The position numbers were made by a program, and so were the translations under genes. 22,168 nucleotides of DNA, taken from a virus. Positions 5,578 to 13,811 of the stretch are shown here, piece by piece. The first letter of the stretch is position 1. The number at the start of each line of letters is the position of its first letter. Location of the stretch: positions 1 to 22,168 of IMG/VR virus record IMGVR_UViG_3300003321_000100; one strand, written 5' to 3'. Below the pieces are notes generated by a model. It saw only the letters and a list, made by a program, of their open reading frames with translations, ran no database searches and was not told where the DNA came from.

Positions 5578-6082
5578 GGCGTCGAATCTTCCTCATCACA
5601 CGCCGCCTCGGGTAGAAGAAACCCGGATCGGTGTGGGTTCCGCCGAAAGCCTTGGAGACCTCGGCATGGGTGGTAACACCCTTCTTGCCAGCACGCAACT
5701 CGCTAGCATCCACGAAACGCGGGGGGATATTGTACCTCACGCACCAGTGAGCCACGCGGTCGGCTACCTTATTCAACTGCCGACGATGCTTGAGCCACTG
5801 CCACTTCTTCCAGGCGGCGAAACCTGCCTGCTCGATGTGAAGTCCATTGGTATTCGCGCCGGGAGCGCCCCACGGAATGTCAAGGTCAGAAAGAGTGCGA
5901 TAGCACTCCTTGTCATCGACACAAAGCTGGGCCGATCCCTGAGAGGCATGGTTGGCGAACCAAGCAGCCGCTCCTCGTGCCGTCCACGCTTCCTCATCGT
6001 GAAGAACAATCCACTTGATGGAGCTAGCGAATCGCCTTCCGCTCGACTTGGTTGCCTTGAACTCTCTACTGCACCGAACCAT
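5543..6082 (-). CDS. N-acetylmuramoyl-L-alanine amidase endolysin (amidase_2 / PGRP family)
   Basis: Probable endolysin that cuts the amide bond between muramic acid and the peptide stem to release virions. The zinc site is visible: His28 in IVLHDEE, His139 in TTHAEV and Asp152 in HTDPG, with Glu84 in LHIEQAG in the catalytic region. At 179 residues it is a single catalytic domain with a short, strongly basic C-terminal tail (RRRVMRKIRRRV) instead of a cell-wall-binding domain; the charge may do the binding. The ATG overlaps the TAA of the holin candidate by one base (TAATG), so the two are co-translated. Confidence 0.9.
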   Translation of the reverse strand: MVRCSREFKATKSSGRRFASSIKWIVLHDEEAWTARGAAAWFANHASQGSAQLCVDDKECYRTLSDLDIPWGAPGANTNGLHIEQAGFAAWKKWQWLKHRRQLNKVADRVAHWCVRYNIPPRFVDASELRAGKKGVTTHAEVSKAFGGTHTDPGFFYPRRRVMRKIRRRVAEIRKAQRA

Positions 6083-6261
6083 TATGCCCTAGTGAAGTAG
6101 CCTGCAGCGAGTGAAACAAGAGTGACGATGGGGCCTACAGCTTCGGCAGGAACCTCAACGCCAAACGCGGCGAGGATAGCGACGACAGCCGAGACCGCCG
6201 ATCCTGCGCCTGCACCAGCCGCAACCTTCTTGCGGGGGAGGTGCTTTTTGGTAAGAGCCAT
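6082..6261 (-). CDS. holin candidate
   Basis: 59 residues from an ATG preceded by AGGAGGG. The N-terminus is basic (MALTKKHLPRKK), followed by one or two hydrophobic segments, residues about 15-33 (Gly/Ala/Val-rich, VSAVVAILAAFG) and about 41-56 (AVGPIVTLVSLAAGYF). Small basic-ended proteins like this directly before an endolysin are typical holins, which open the membrane for the enzyme. It is coupled to the amidase by a one-base overlap. Holin function is inferred from topology and position. Confidence 0.65.
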   Translation of the reverse strand: MALTKKHLPRKKVAAGAGAGSAVSAVVAILAAFGVEVPAEAVGPIVTLVSLAAGYFTRA

Positions 6262-6271
6262 GCTTACCCTC

Positions 6272-6613
6272 CTAACAGTCGAGCGCCGACAACGACGCTA
6301 GTGTTTGGTTCTGGCTTCTAATCTGCTCCAAAAATGTAGCATCTGGAACATCTGCCAGAGCCTTACCGAACTGAGCGATCTGCTCCTCCTCAGAGAGTTG
6401 GAGGAAATCGATAGTTCGATCACGTCTATCCCGAAGGTCGCCCTTCAAATCGCAAAGAGCATGGAACGTGCGTGCTGAATCGTCTCCTGAGTCTCGGGCA
6501 ATCTTGTAGGTTGCCGCGTTCCCAAAGAGGGAAACAACAAGCGCCAGGACAGCGAGACCAAGAGCAAGCGTGCTTGCAAGCCCGCCCCGTGTGATGTTCA
6601 CTTTTTTGTCCAT
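6272..6613 (-). CDS. membrane-anchored lysis-region protein
   Basis: 113 residues. A single N-terminal hydrophobic segment, residues about 10-33 (GGLASTLALGLAVLALVVSLFG), follows a short basic stretch and precedes a soluble, helical, charged domain with two cysteines (LCDLKGDL and the final Cys). The topology could be a membrane anchor with an external domain, an antiholin or an uncleaved signal. GAGGTAA lies upstream of the ATG. No family recognised. Confidence 0.65.
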   Translation of the reverse strand: MDKKVNITRGGLASTLALGLAVLALVVSLFGNAATYKIARDSGDDSARTFHALCDLKGDLRDRRDRTIDFLQLSEEEQIAQFGKALADVPDATFLEQIRSQNQTLASLSALDC

Positions 6614-6617
6614 GTGA

Positions 6618-6740
6618 TTACCTCAGCATCAGGATTGTAAGTTCGATTGACAGGTTGATGAGAACGAGAGCGGAAACAAGCGTAGTAATGGCAACCACCC
6701 ATTTGAGACCCTTCGTCTCATGTTCCTCTTGATCTTTCAT
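6618..6740 (-). CDS. 40-residue membrane peptide
   Basis: ATG preceded by AGGTGG on the - strand, TAA at 6620-6618. A charged N-terminus (MKDQEEHETKG) is followed by one long hydrophobic helix (WVVAITTLVSALVLINLSIE). Together with its neighbours it makes a run of small membrane proteins beside the endolysin. Could be a holin subunit or antiholin. Function unknown. Confidence 0.55.
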   Translation of the reverse strand: MKDQEEHETKGLKWVVAITTLVSALVLINLSIELTILMLR

Positions 6741-6747
6741 AGGCCAC

Positions 6748-7062
6748 CTACTTCGCTCCATTCTTGACAAGGTAGAAGCTAATCGCCAACTGTGCTACCA
6801 TGATGAGGGTGGTCAACACACCTCCCCCGATGAAATATCGGGTGACGTTGCGAACAGCCTCACGCCCGGCCTTGTCCTCGGCAAGGGTATCCACATCATC
6901 AGCCAGCTTGTTCACTCTATCACGTAGAGTACGAACCTCCTCTTTGGAGGCCATACGATCGATGATGCGAATTTCCAGTTCTGCGTTAGCGAGTCGAATC
7001 TCTGTGCGTAGAGCCTCAAGAGAGACGTTGATTCGCTGTGGTTGCTTTTCTTCTTCGGCCAT
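6748..7062 (-). CDS. coiled-coil protein with C-terminal membrane helix (XhlA-like)
   Basis: 104 residues. Residues about 12-68 are highly charged with heptad-like spacing (LRDRVNKLADDVDTLAED), suggesting a coiled coil; residues about 78-100 (GGGVLTTLIMVAQLAISFYL) form one transmembrane segment near the C-terminus. This layout matches hemolysin XhlA-like proteins that work with a holin in Gram-positive lysis cassettes. The ATG overlaps the TAA of the previous gene in TAATG. The family match is by architecture only. Confidence 0.7.
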   Translation of the reverse strand: MAEEEKQPQRINVSLEALRTEIRLANAELEIRIIDRMASKEEVRTLRDRVNKLADDVDTLAEDKAGREAVRNVTRYFIGGGVLTTLIMVAQLAISFYLVKNGAK

Positions 7063-8393
7063 TAGAGACCCCCTGTTCTACGACCATACTGCAACTGTCT
7101 ACCCAAACCCCCCATTAGGGCTGGGGTGTATCTTGCAGTAGCTGGCCCCATTAGACGAGGAAGGTATTGTTTAGCCTGCTCGTAAGAATACAGCCCTGTG
7201 CCCGGATCGGGGATACCGAGTACCTCTGCTATAGGATCAGGGTGCTTTAGCTTATTCATGGTTGCTCTGGTGGACTTCATATCGCCGCGTTCAACCATAC
7301 GCCCGAACACCTCACCGAGCTTGGAGTTAGCAAAGGTAGCATCAATAGGCGCGCCCATATCTACCAAGGGCTGGATCAACTTCTTGAAGTTTTTTACACC
7401 CTCCATGCCCTTTCGATACTCAGGGCGAATGTATGCTTCATCTGCTCGGGTGTAGCCCAGGTGTCTACCAAACTCCGAGGGTACAACTTCGTAGGTTAGT
7501 GAGCCGATGGTATTACCGTGCTGGTCATGAATGTTGTGGAGACCACTTGGCCTACCACCTCCAATTGGAGAATTCAAGAAGTCATCGTAAGCATCGGCAA
7601 AGTCATCGGAGCCGGGGCCGAAAGCGTCCCGCATTTCCTGCACATGCCTATCAGGATCAACATGCTCATCTACCCCGGTGTAGCGGAAGTACCGATTCTG
7701 CATAGGGTTCGGGGTTCTAGTGGGGGTATTTACCCCACCAATCTCTCGGATACCAAAAGATCGGTTCTGCGGCCCCACCATATTACGGGCCTTGCCTGCA
7801 GTTTTCTGCGTAGTGAAGGGCCGCTGGATAAGCGGTGGCTGTTCCCCCCGAAGCATAGCCCCGAGGGTGTACCCCTTCGCATCCGCAGCATTGAGCATTT
7901 CAGCCCGATTGCCAATCCCGTAACTGCCATAACCACGCATGCCACGATCAAACTCTGCAGCCTTCTGTAGCGTGGCAGCAGGAGAGGTTACCTCCCTTGC
8001 CACCTGGACGCCTTTGATGCCGCCCTTGAGTCCTGCAAGTTCCGGGCCAGGGCCGAAGGGCGCTAGCGAAGCAATGAGATTGGCGGCAAAAATAGCCGAG
8101 TCCATGTGGCCGAGGGTAGTTGGGTCACGACGTACCGGGGGCCTACCAGGAAGGGCTGAACCAAGGATGGTTTGATAGCCGGGCTGTGGTGCTGCTTGAG
8201 GCAGCATCACTGTGCCATAGGTTGTAGTAATAGGCCCACGGGCACCAGGGTAACCCAGACTAGGCGTCTGAGCCTGAACCGGATCACCCATAGACGGCTG
8301 AGCATAGGGGCCGCTGGGCGCACCATATCCACCCGCAGGCTTCGGAGGCTTAGGCGGAGTATAGCTATAGTTGGTGCCTTGAGAAAGCGCCAC
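7062..8393 (-). CDS. virion-cassette protein with Pro-rich N-terminus and GNAT-like domain
   Basis: 443 residues from GTG (TAGTG overlap with the previous gene). Residues 1-75 are rich in Pro, Gly and Tyr (YTPPKPPKP), probably disordered. Residues about 286-370 look like a GNAT acyltransferase core: a strand GSLTYEVVP, then AYIRPEYRKGMEGVKNFKKL as the acyl-CoA-binding turn and helix, then DATFANSKLGEVFGRM as the next strand and helix. The usual R/Q-x-x-G/A loop would correspond to RPEYRKG. It sits between the cell-wall enzyme and the lysis genes, at the end of the morphogenesis cassette, so it may be a minor virion or ejected protein. Enzyme activity is not established. Confidence 0.7.
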   Translation of the reverse strand: MALSQGTNYSYTPPKPPKPAGGYGAPSGPYAQPSMGDPVQAQTPSLGYPGARGPITTTYGTVMLPQAAPQPGYQTILGSALPGRPPVRRDPTTLGHMDSAIFAANLIASLAPFGPGPELAGLKGGIKGVQVAREVTSPAATLQKAAEFDRGMRGYGSYGIGNRAEMLNAADAKGYTLGAMLRGEQPPLIQRPFTTQKTAGKARNMVGPQNRSFGIREIGGVNTPTRTPNPMQNRYFRYTGVDEHVDPDRHVQEMRDAFGPGSDDFADAYDDFLNSPIGGGRPSGLHNIHDQHGNTIGSLTYEVVPSEFGRHLGYTRADEAYIRPEYRKGMEGVKNFKKLIQPLVDMGAPIDATFANSKLGEVFGRMVERGDMKSTRATMNKLKHPDPIAEVLGIPDPGTGLYSYEQAKQYLPRLMGPATARYTPALMGGLGRQLQYGRRTGGL

Positions 8394-9685
8394 TAGACCA
8401 TACCTCCTGCCTGGATGTTTGCGAGATTTTCGAGCAAGTCCTCGACGGATGACTTGCGCTTGCGTCTGCGGCCCATGAACGGAATCTCTGCGTAAGAGCC
8501 AATGGACGCGCCGAGGATGTCAGCCGACTGCGCATTCTTGGTAGCGATAGCACGCTGCTGTCCAGGCGAAGCCGACTGCGTGAAGCTATTACCCGAGTAC
8601 TGTCGTGCCGCAGGCACAGCAGAGGTCGGGTCATACAGGTTCTCGGTCACCGTAGTCTCCGGGTTTCCGAACTCCTGCCCGAAGTGGAGGTGGACGGGGA
8701 AGCGGCCAGAGTCTCCGACGTAGCCGAGGAGTTCACCACGCCGCACCTTGTCGCCAGCCTCAAGGCCGGGAGCAAGCTGGCTCATGTGGGTCATAAACCA
8801 CTGCGGCAGTCCAGGGGCACGCGGATCAAGGGTCAGGCGATTTCCCCACACGGTCGAGCCATTGTCGGAGAACCCGAACCCTCCTGTCAACTTCCCGCGA
8901 GCCGGAGCATACACGGGTGTACCCGCCTTGGTGCCCATATCTATGGCGTTGTCGGACTGCCAGTTGCCGAGGGGACGGCTCATGTGCGCATCCACCCCAC
9001 CCAGGCTAGTCCAGTCAGCCTTGCCGAGAACCGGAAACAACTTCATCGCTGCGTCCCTGCCGACGACCTTGGAGAGCGCATTCATGTAGGACGTGACGTT
9101 GCCCGTCCAGTTCTTGTTGACTGCATTCGGGTCGTTGGCTGCACCAACAGGTGCCCACTTGCTAGAAATCTCGGGGATGGTGTTCCTCCCCTCCTGAAAA
9201 TAATTCTCAGCGAGGTTGCGGGCGGTAGCATCCGCACCCTGTCCCCAGGACTTGTACCGAATGCCAGGCCCCATACCCCACACATTGTGTTCAGAGAGCG
9301 GAGCGGCATTGGGGTCTTTGCCGAGCGAAGTCTCCGCTCCCGCGATAGCCACGAGCAGGCGCGGGTCGATCCCGTACTTGCGTGACTTGCGCGTGAACAC
9401 ACGCCCCAATCCGGCGAGGGGAGAACCCTCTGCCCGGAGATACTGGTTGATGAGACCAGGCACACCCGCATAGGCGGGCAGCATGTAAGAAGCAGTCGTA
9501 GCGTCAGAACCGGGCATGACCTGACCACCAGCGGGGATATACCCCACCTGCTCAGGCATCTGCCCGGTCTGCATAGCGATGTGCTCCGCCAACGCACTCG
9601 GATACGTAGGTGCCGGGGGTGCGGGCGGATTCTTAGGAGGATGATAGACACCCTGGTTTAGGTTCGTGCCAATCGGAATGCCCAT
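8393..9685 (-). CDS. two-domain cell-wall enzyme: lysozyme-like plus M23 peptidase
   Basis: 430 residues; probably a virion-associated peptidoglycan hydrolase used at entry. Residues about 95-205 resemble a glucosaminidase/lysozyme-like domain: YGIDPRLLVAIAGAETSLGK, with Glu118 as candidate acid, then NVWGMG and ENYF. Residues about 240-345 are an M23 (LytM) domain: Asp249 in NAIDMG, GTPVYAP, His300 in MTHMSQL, GELLGYVGDSG and the HLH pair His332/His334. The usual first zinc ligand His is Asp245. The N-terminus is proline-rich (PPAPPAP). It is placed next to the 833-aa protein, as the transglycosylase of T7 gp16 belongs to the internal virion proteins. Confidence 0.87.
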   Translation of the reverse strand: MGIPIGTNLNQGVYHPPKNPPAPPAPTYPSALAEHIAMQTGQMPEQVGYIPAGGQVMPGSDATTASYMLPAYAGVPGLINQYLRAEGSPLAGLGRVFTRKSRKYGIDPRLLVAIAGAETSLGKDPNAAPLSEHNVWGMGPGIRYKSWGQGADATARNLAENYFQEGRNTIPEISSKWAPVGAANDPNAVNKNWTGNVTSYMNALSKVVGRDAAMKLFPVLGKADWTSLGGVDAHMSRPLGNWQSDNAIDMGTKAGTPVYAPARGKLTGGFGFSDNGSTVWGNRLTLDPRAPGLPQWFMTHMSQLAPGLEAGDKVRRGELLGYVGDSGRFPVHLHFGQEFGNPETTVTENLYDPTSAVPAARQYSGNSFTQSASPGQQRAIATKNAQSADILGASIGSYAEIPFMGRRRKRKSSVEDLLENLANIQAGGMV

Positions 9686-9686
9686 C

Positions 9687-12188
9687 TTACCTCCCGTCTA
9701 ATTGTCGTCCGAGGGTCTGAGCCTTCGGCTGGTTGAGCCACTTGATCGGGAGACCAAGCAGCGCGAACAGATTTTCTTCTGGTGTCTTGGAGAACATCGG
9801 CGTTCTCGTCGAGGGGTCGGGATCGAACATGCTCTGCGCGAGCTTCACGTGAGGCAGGTTCTGAATCGGTCGTCCAATAACCGAGCCGATAGGCCCGAGT
9901 CCCTGGATCAACTGGCCGAGGTTGGACTCGTCCGTACCCAGGGGTTCGCCTGTGAGCATTGACGTACCCGTGAGGGTCTCGATGCCCGACTGGACAAACG
10001 GGTTCAACTGGGTGCCAACAGTCTCACCTGCACGCGGAGCACCCGACACACCAGGCAGCAGGGACTCAGCCGAGAGGCCGAGGTCTGCAGCAGAAGCATA
10101 CGGGTTCAGCGATCCGGTAGAGAGCACAGGGATGCGCCCTTCCATGCCAGGCACAGGAATGCCGGGGATCATGCTGCGCATGAAGTCCGGGATACTCTGG
10201 CCCAGTTCCTCCCTGACCCAGTCGCTCCCCTGGTGGCCGATGTTAGCTGCTACCAGAGTGCGGCCTGGGTGCTTGGTCGCCATGCGCACGCTATTGAGTG
10301 CGATGTGGCGCTGCCAGGTATAGAACGGATCGACAGCACGGAGGTTGCGCTCCCAGCCGTGAAGGGCCACATAGTTGCCCATCGTGGAGTAGACCTCATC
10401 GGTGACGCGCCGCTGCACCTCGGGGTGCTTGCGATACACTTCCTCGATAGCCTTGTCCACGGCCTCGGCGTCCTTCATGCCGCGCTTCTTGTTCCGCTTG
10501 ATCTGTTCCTTGACGAGAGGTTCGCTGGTCGCCTTGGCGTAAAGCGCCGCGATGCGCAGGTCGCGCTCAGTGCGCTCACCCACGATCTTGAACAGCGTGT
10601 ACTTCTCGGGGATGCGGGAGCGGGTGGTCTCGCCCGTAGCCTTCGCCACTGTCTCAGAGGCCAGGTTGCCCGGCTCACGGAACGTGGTCGAGTGGAAAGC
10701 CTGTCCAAGCTGGTCAGCGTGCCAGCGGTTGATCCAGTGGTTGGTCTTGTTCGGGGAGTACCCAGTCTCCTTGAGGGCAGCAGCGAGGTTCTTCTGTGCC
10801 CACGTCAGGCCCTTAGCCTGGCGCATGGCCTCGAACATACCGACCGCAGCGTGCGATCCCATGACCTCAGAGCCGAGGAGGAACGCATTGCCGACGGCGT
10901 TGTTGACGAGGAATCTCGGGGACAGACCCAGGATGATTCCCTTCCACAGGGACGTGCCCTCGCGGTATGCCTTCTGCACAGCGTTGGCGGAGTTCTTCGC
11001 TTCGATGCCCATGTTCTTGGCAGTCTGCTTGTTGACCAGCCGCACCATGGGAACGCCGCGCACCATTTCGATTTCAGCACGGGCCACCTGGTTGGTGGAG
11101 GCGTACTTACCGAAGTCGCGGAAGTTCTGCAGGATTTCCTCGTTCGTGCCAGCGTACGCAGCCTTGCCTGTACCGGGCCGCTTCCTGAGCGTCCACTTCT
11201 TCTGAGCGAGGAGGCGATAGCTCATGCGGTTGATCTTGCCAGACTCCCAGTCTGCGAGCGGGACGAGCATGCCGTCCTTGTCCGCGTGGCGCTTGAGGTT
11301 CTCCCAGTTGCCCTCGGTGAACTCCTTGAGCAACTGCGCCCGGACGTGAGAGTTAGTGCCTGCCTCGTCCATGGCCTTGGTGAACCGCTCAAGCTGACCG
11401 AACTGCCAACCCAGCGCCGCCATGTTCCCTGCGAGCCTGACCAACTGGGCCTGCTCGTAGGACATCTGTGCGGGAAGCTGATATAGCCCACCCTTGGAGG
11501 CGAGCTTCTCAGACAGGCCATGCAGCCCGATCTGCCCCCACTGCGTGAAGGCGTTGCGGGACGTGGCCTTTGGGATCGCCATACGCGGCAGGTTACCGCC
11601 AAGTTTGAGTGCCCGGTCGTCAGCCGTCAGGGTCTTGAGGCGCATGGGAGCGCCCGGACGATCCACCCGCATAATCTCCGGAGGCGTACGCGTTGTCGCA
11701 GCCAGTCGGTCGATGACAGAGGGATTCTCGATGCGAGACTGGAACGCGCCTGCCCTCGAAGCGGGGTTGGCGATGGTGCGCGTGCCGAGAGCACCTGCTG
11801 CCCGTTCTGAATACTCGGCCTTGGACAGCAATCTGGCACCCTTACCTGCAAGCGACGCACCACCAGTGAAGATCGCAGCCACGTCAAGGATCGGCCCGAG
11901 CGGATGCTCGAACGTCTGCTTGGCGAAGTCAATGGGATGTCCAGTGAAAAGGGGAGACCACTGCTGCCACTCGGCAGAGCCAATCTCCTTTACGGTCTTG
12001 ATGGGGTTCTGAGTAGCGACGTGGTACAGGCCGGGGAAGAATCCCAGGCCCGCATCCACTACGTCCTCAAGGAGGTTCTTTTGGAAACGGAAGGGGGCCG
12101 TGATAACGTCGGTCAGCCCGAAGCCACCACCACCTCCGCCGGAGCTAGCGCCAGCTTGTGCGGCGTTGCTGATTACTGGACTAGCCAT
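9687..12188 (-). CDS. large internal virion / DNA-ejection protein candidate (833 aa)
   Basis: The longest gene in the window. The N-terminus has a glycine run (residues 17-22), then an amphipathic region. Hydrophobic stretches occur around residues 97-115 (ILDVAAIFTGGASLAG) and 415-450 (GIILGLSPRFLVNNAVGNAF). Elsewhere it is long helical, charged sequence, and the C-terminus is rich in Gly, Pro and Leu. Its size, helical nature and place between the fibre-side structural genes and the peptidoglycan enzyme match the large internal virion proteins of short-tailed phages (T7 gp15 is 747 residues), which form a trans-envelope channel during entry. No diagnostic motif confirms this; a fused membrane-active assembly protein is the alternative. 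Confidence 0.6.
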   Translation of the reverse strand: MASPVISNAAQAGASSGGGGGGFGLTDVITAPFRFQKNLLEDVVDAGLGFFPGLYHVATQNPIKTVKEIGSAEWQQWSPLFTGHPIDFAKQTFEHPLGPILDVAAIFTGGASLAGKGARLLSKAEYSERAAGALGTRTIANPASRAGAFQSRIENPSVIDRLAATTRTPPEIMRVDRPGAPMRLKTLTADDRALKLGGNLPRMAIPKATSRNAFTQWGQIGLHGLSEKLASKGGLYQLPAQMSYEQAQLVRLAGNMAALGWQFGQLERFTKAMDEAGTNSHVRAQLLKEFTEGNWENLKRHADKDGMLVPLADWESGKINRMSYRLLAQKKWTLRKRPGTGKAAYAGTNEEILQNFRDFGKYASTNQVARAEIEMVRGVPMVRLVNKQTAKNMGIEAKNSANAVQKAYREGTSLWKGIILGLSPRFLVNNAVGNAFLLGSEVMGSHAAVGMFEAMRQAKGLTWAQKNLAAALKETGYSPNKTNHWINRWHADQLGQAFHSTTFREPGNLASETVAKATGETTRSRIPEKYTLFKIVGERTERDLRIAALYAKATSEPLVKEQIKRNKKRGMKDAEAVDKAIEEVYRKHPEVQRRVTDEVYSTMGNYVALHGWERNLRAVDPFYTWQRHIALNSVRMATKHPGRTLVAANIGHQGSDWVREELGQSIPDFMRSMIPGIPVPGMEGRIPVLSTGSLNPYASAADLGLSAESLLPGVSGAPRAGETVGTQLNPFVQSGIETLTGTSMLTGEPLGTDESNLGQLIQGLGPIGSVIGRPIQNLPHVKLAQSMFDPDPSTRTPMFSKTPEENLFALLGLPIKWLNQPKAQTLGRQLDGR

Positions 12189-12197
12189 TTACCCTCC

Positions 12198-13271
12198 TTA
12201 GTATTGTCGGAAGCTATTGCCCTGCAGGAACCAGTCTGGCATCCCCTCGGCATTAGCCGCGTTGAACCTCGTAGCGAAGTTGCCCGAGACCCAGGCACGG
12301 AACGCAGCCCGTACACGTGGGTCGTTCAAGTCCATGCCGGACGAAGTCGCAGCCCCACGCAACTGCGCGAGCAACTGCGGGAAAGCGTTGGACTTGGCAG
12401 CCTCGTAACTGTCTCCGGTGTCGGGGTTTTTGACGTCCATGAACATGGTGTCTGCACTCTCACCGAGCGCGTCACGCATGTTGTTGAAGTCGGTACCCTC
12501 CGGGCCAGTGGCGACCTGCCCACCTGTAAGATAGGCATCGCGCTGTTCAGGAGACATTAGCCCGAGCACATCCATCATGCGATCCCAACCGTCACCCTGA
12601 GACTGTGCAGCAGCCGCACGCATATCATCGCGGATACCTGCACGCTCCTGAGCGCCGAGTCGGGCCTGCACCATCTTCTGATAGTTGCCCTGAGCGATAG
12701 CGTCGTTCGCCAGTCGCCTGTCGAAGCTCTGCGTGTTGGCATTCAGTTCGCGGAGGTAGGAGCCTTCCGACTGTCCGCCGAGCATGAGGCCGTACCCCAC
12801 ACCCTTGTCCGCCTGTGCTCCCACAAGAGAGCGGTTGAAGGACTTAGCTTCTTGGCGCATCTTCTTCGAAGTGCGCTTGTCGCCCTTGCGGGCCTGATTG
12901 ATGTTGCCGGACAGCGCGCTGAACCAGTCACCGATGTCGGACTGATTCTGCGCCTCCTGCGCATGAGACTGCGCAAGTGCCTGCGTGTAAGCTGAAAGGT
13001 CGGGGCCTTGCCCAGCACCTCCTGACGCCATAGCCATTAGCTGCTGGAACGGAGTAAGCTGGATGGTAGCCCGCGACTGCTTCTTTGATTCTTTCTTCGA
13101 CTCCTTGGCATCGCGCTCCTCCTCAAGACCCTTACGCACCATAGCAATGTGCTCAAGAATCATGCTAGGAGTCATGCCCGAGGCCATGCCACCTGCTGTA
13201 CCGCCTAGACTGAACCCTGGGCTAACAGGCATGGGGGCACCGTAGCGCGGCCCTACTGGAAATCCTGCCAT
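12198..13271 (-). CDS. structural or ejection protein candidate (357 aa)
   Basis: Residues 1-35 are Gly/Pro/Met-rich (PRYGAPMPVSPGFSLGG), followed by ILEHIAM, a short motif also present near the N-terminus of the 430-aa cell-wall enzyme. Residues about 55-70 are a Lys/Glu/Ser stretch (KESKKESKKQS). The remainder is Gln/Ala-rich and helical. It lies between two other unknown virion-cassette genes with short spacers, so it is probably incorporated in the virion. No family recognised. Confidence 0.6.
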   Translation of the reverse strand: MAGFPVGPRYGAPMPVSPGFSLGGTAGGMASGMTPSMILEHIAMVRKGLEEERDAKESKKESKKQSRATIQLTPFQQLMAMASGGAGQGPDLSAYTQALAQSHAQEAQNQSDIGDWFSALSGNINQARKGDKRTSKKMRQEAKSFNRSLVGAQADKGVGYGLMLGGQSEGSYLRELNANTQSFDRRLANDAIAQGNYQKMVQARLGAQERAGIRDDMRAAAAQSQGDGWDRMMDVLGLMSPEQRDAYLTGGQVATGPEGTDFNNMRDALGESADTMFMDVKNPDTGDSYEAAKSNAFPQLLAQLRGAATSSGMDLNDPRVRAAFRAWVSGNFATRFNAANAEGMPDWFLQGNSFRQY

Positions 13272-13280
13272 ATCTCCCCC

Positions 13281-13799
13281 TTACGGAACCTGGGCAGCGG
13301 GCGTGAAAGCCCCTGCCGTGATTGCATTCATGATTGCCTGCAGAGTACCTGAGTACTCGTCCTTACCCTTGGCTTCTTTCGCCTGGATTTTGCCGAGGCG
13401 AATAGCACCCATACGGGCCTGGAAGTCCTTGAGAAGCTGCGAGGTCTCGCTGCCCTGTGCAGTGAGAGCCATTCTACGCTGTTGCTCACCAAGACCGCTG
13501 CCCATACCATAGGAGGTCTGCAGTCCCGCACTCTGCTGTGCATTACCTAGGTCAGTAAGTTCCTGGCCCTGTGTACGGTAAAGACTCTGAATCTGCCCAT
13601 AAGGATTGTTGGGATCAATATGGACGTTACCATGTCTACCAATGTTGAAACCATAACTTCCAAGGGTCTCGCGCTTCTGGTTCTGCAGGGCAGCAACAGC
13701 CTGTTTGTAGGCATTATCGGCTAGGATGTTTGAGTTGTTATACGGAAGCGGCGTAGCCTGAGTAATAGGCTGGCCGGTTGTTGGGTCTTTCATACCCAT
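13281..13799 (-). CDS. small structural or ejection protein candidate (172 aa)
   Basis: Starts MGMKDPTTGQPITQATPLPY, then a Gln/Ala/Asn-rich helical region with tyrosines (YGQIQSLYRTQGQELTDLG). Length is close to T7 gp14 (196 residues), the smallest internal virion protein, and its order (small, middle, large, then cell-wall enzyme) resembles the T7 gp14-gp15-gp16 order. Sequence similarity to gp14 cannot be claimed from reading alone. Confidence 0.55.
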   Translation of the reverse strand: MGMKDPTTGQPITQATPLPYNNSNILADNAYKQAVAALQNQKRETLGSYGFNIGRHGNVHIDPNNPYGQIQSLYRTQGQELTDLGNAQQSAGLQTSYGMGSGLGEQQRRMALTAQGSETSQLLKDFQARMGAIRLGKIQAKEAKGKDEYSGTLQAIMNAITAGAFTPAAQVP

Positions 13800-13811
13800 G
13801 CTGCCCCCTTT

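Noticed and set aside
5335-6100. + strand open frames opposite the amidase and its neighbours (113 and 220 codons)
   Set aside because: They are antisense to the amidase, which has clear zinc and catalytic residues, and to coupled small genes with good ribosome sites.
10233-11486. 417-codon open frame on the + strand opposite the 833-aa gene
   Set aside because: It is antisense to a better-supported gene, has no ribosome site, and its product is a repetitive Val/Leu/His/Arg mixture typical of a shadow frame in GC-rich DNA.
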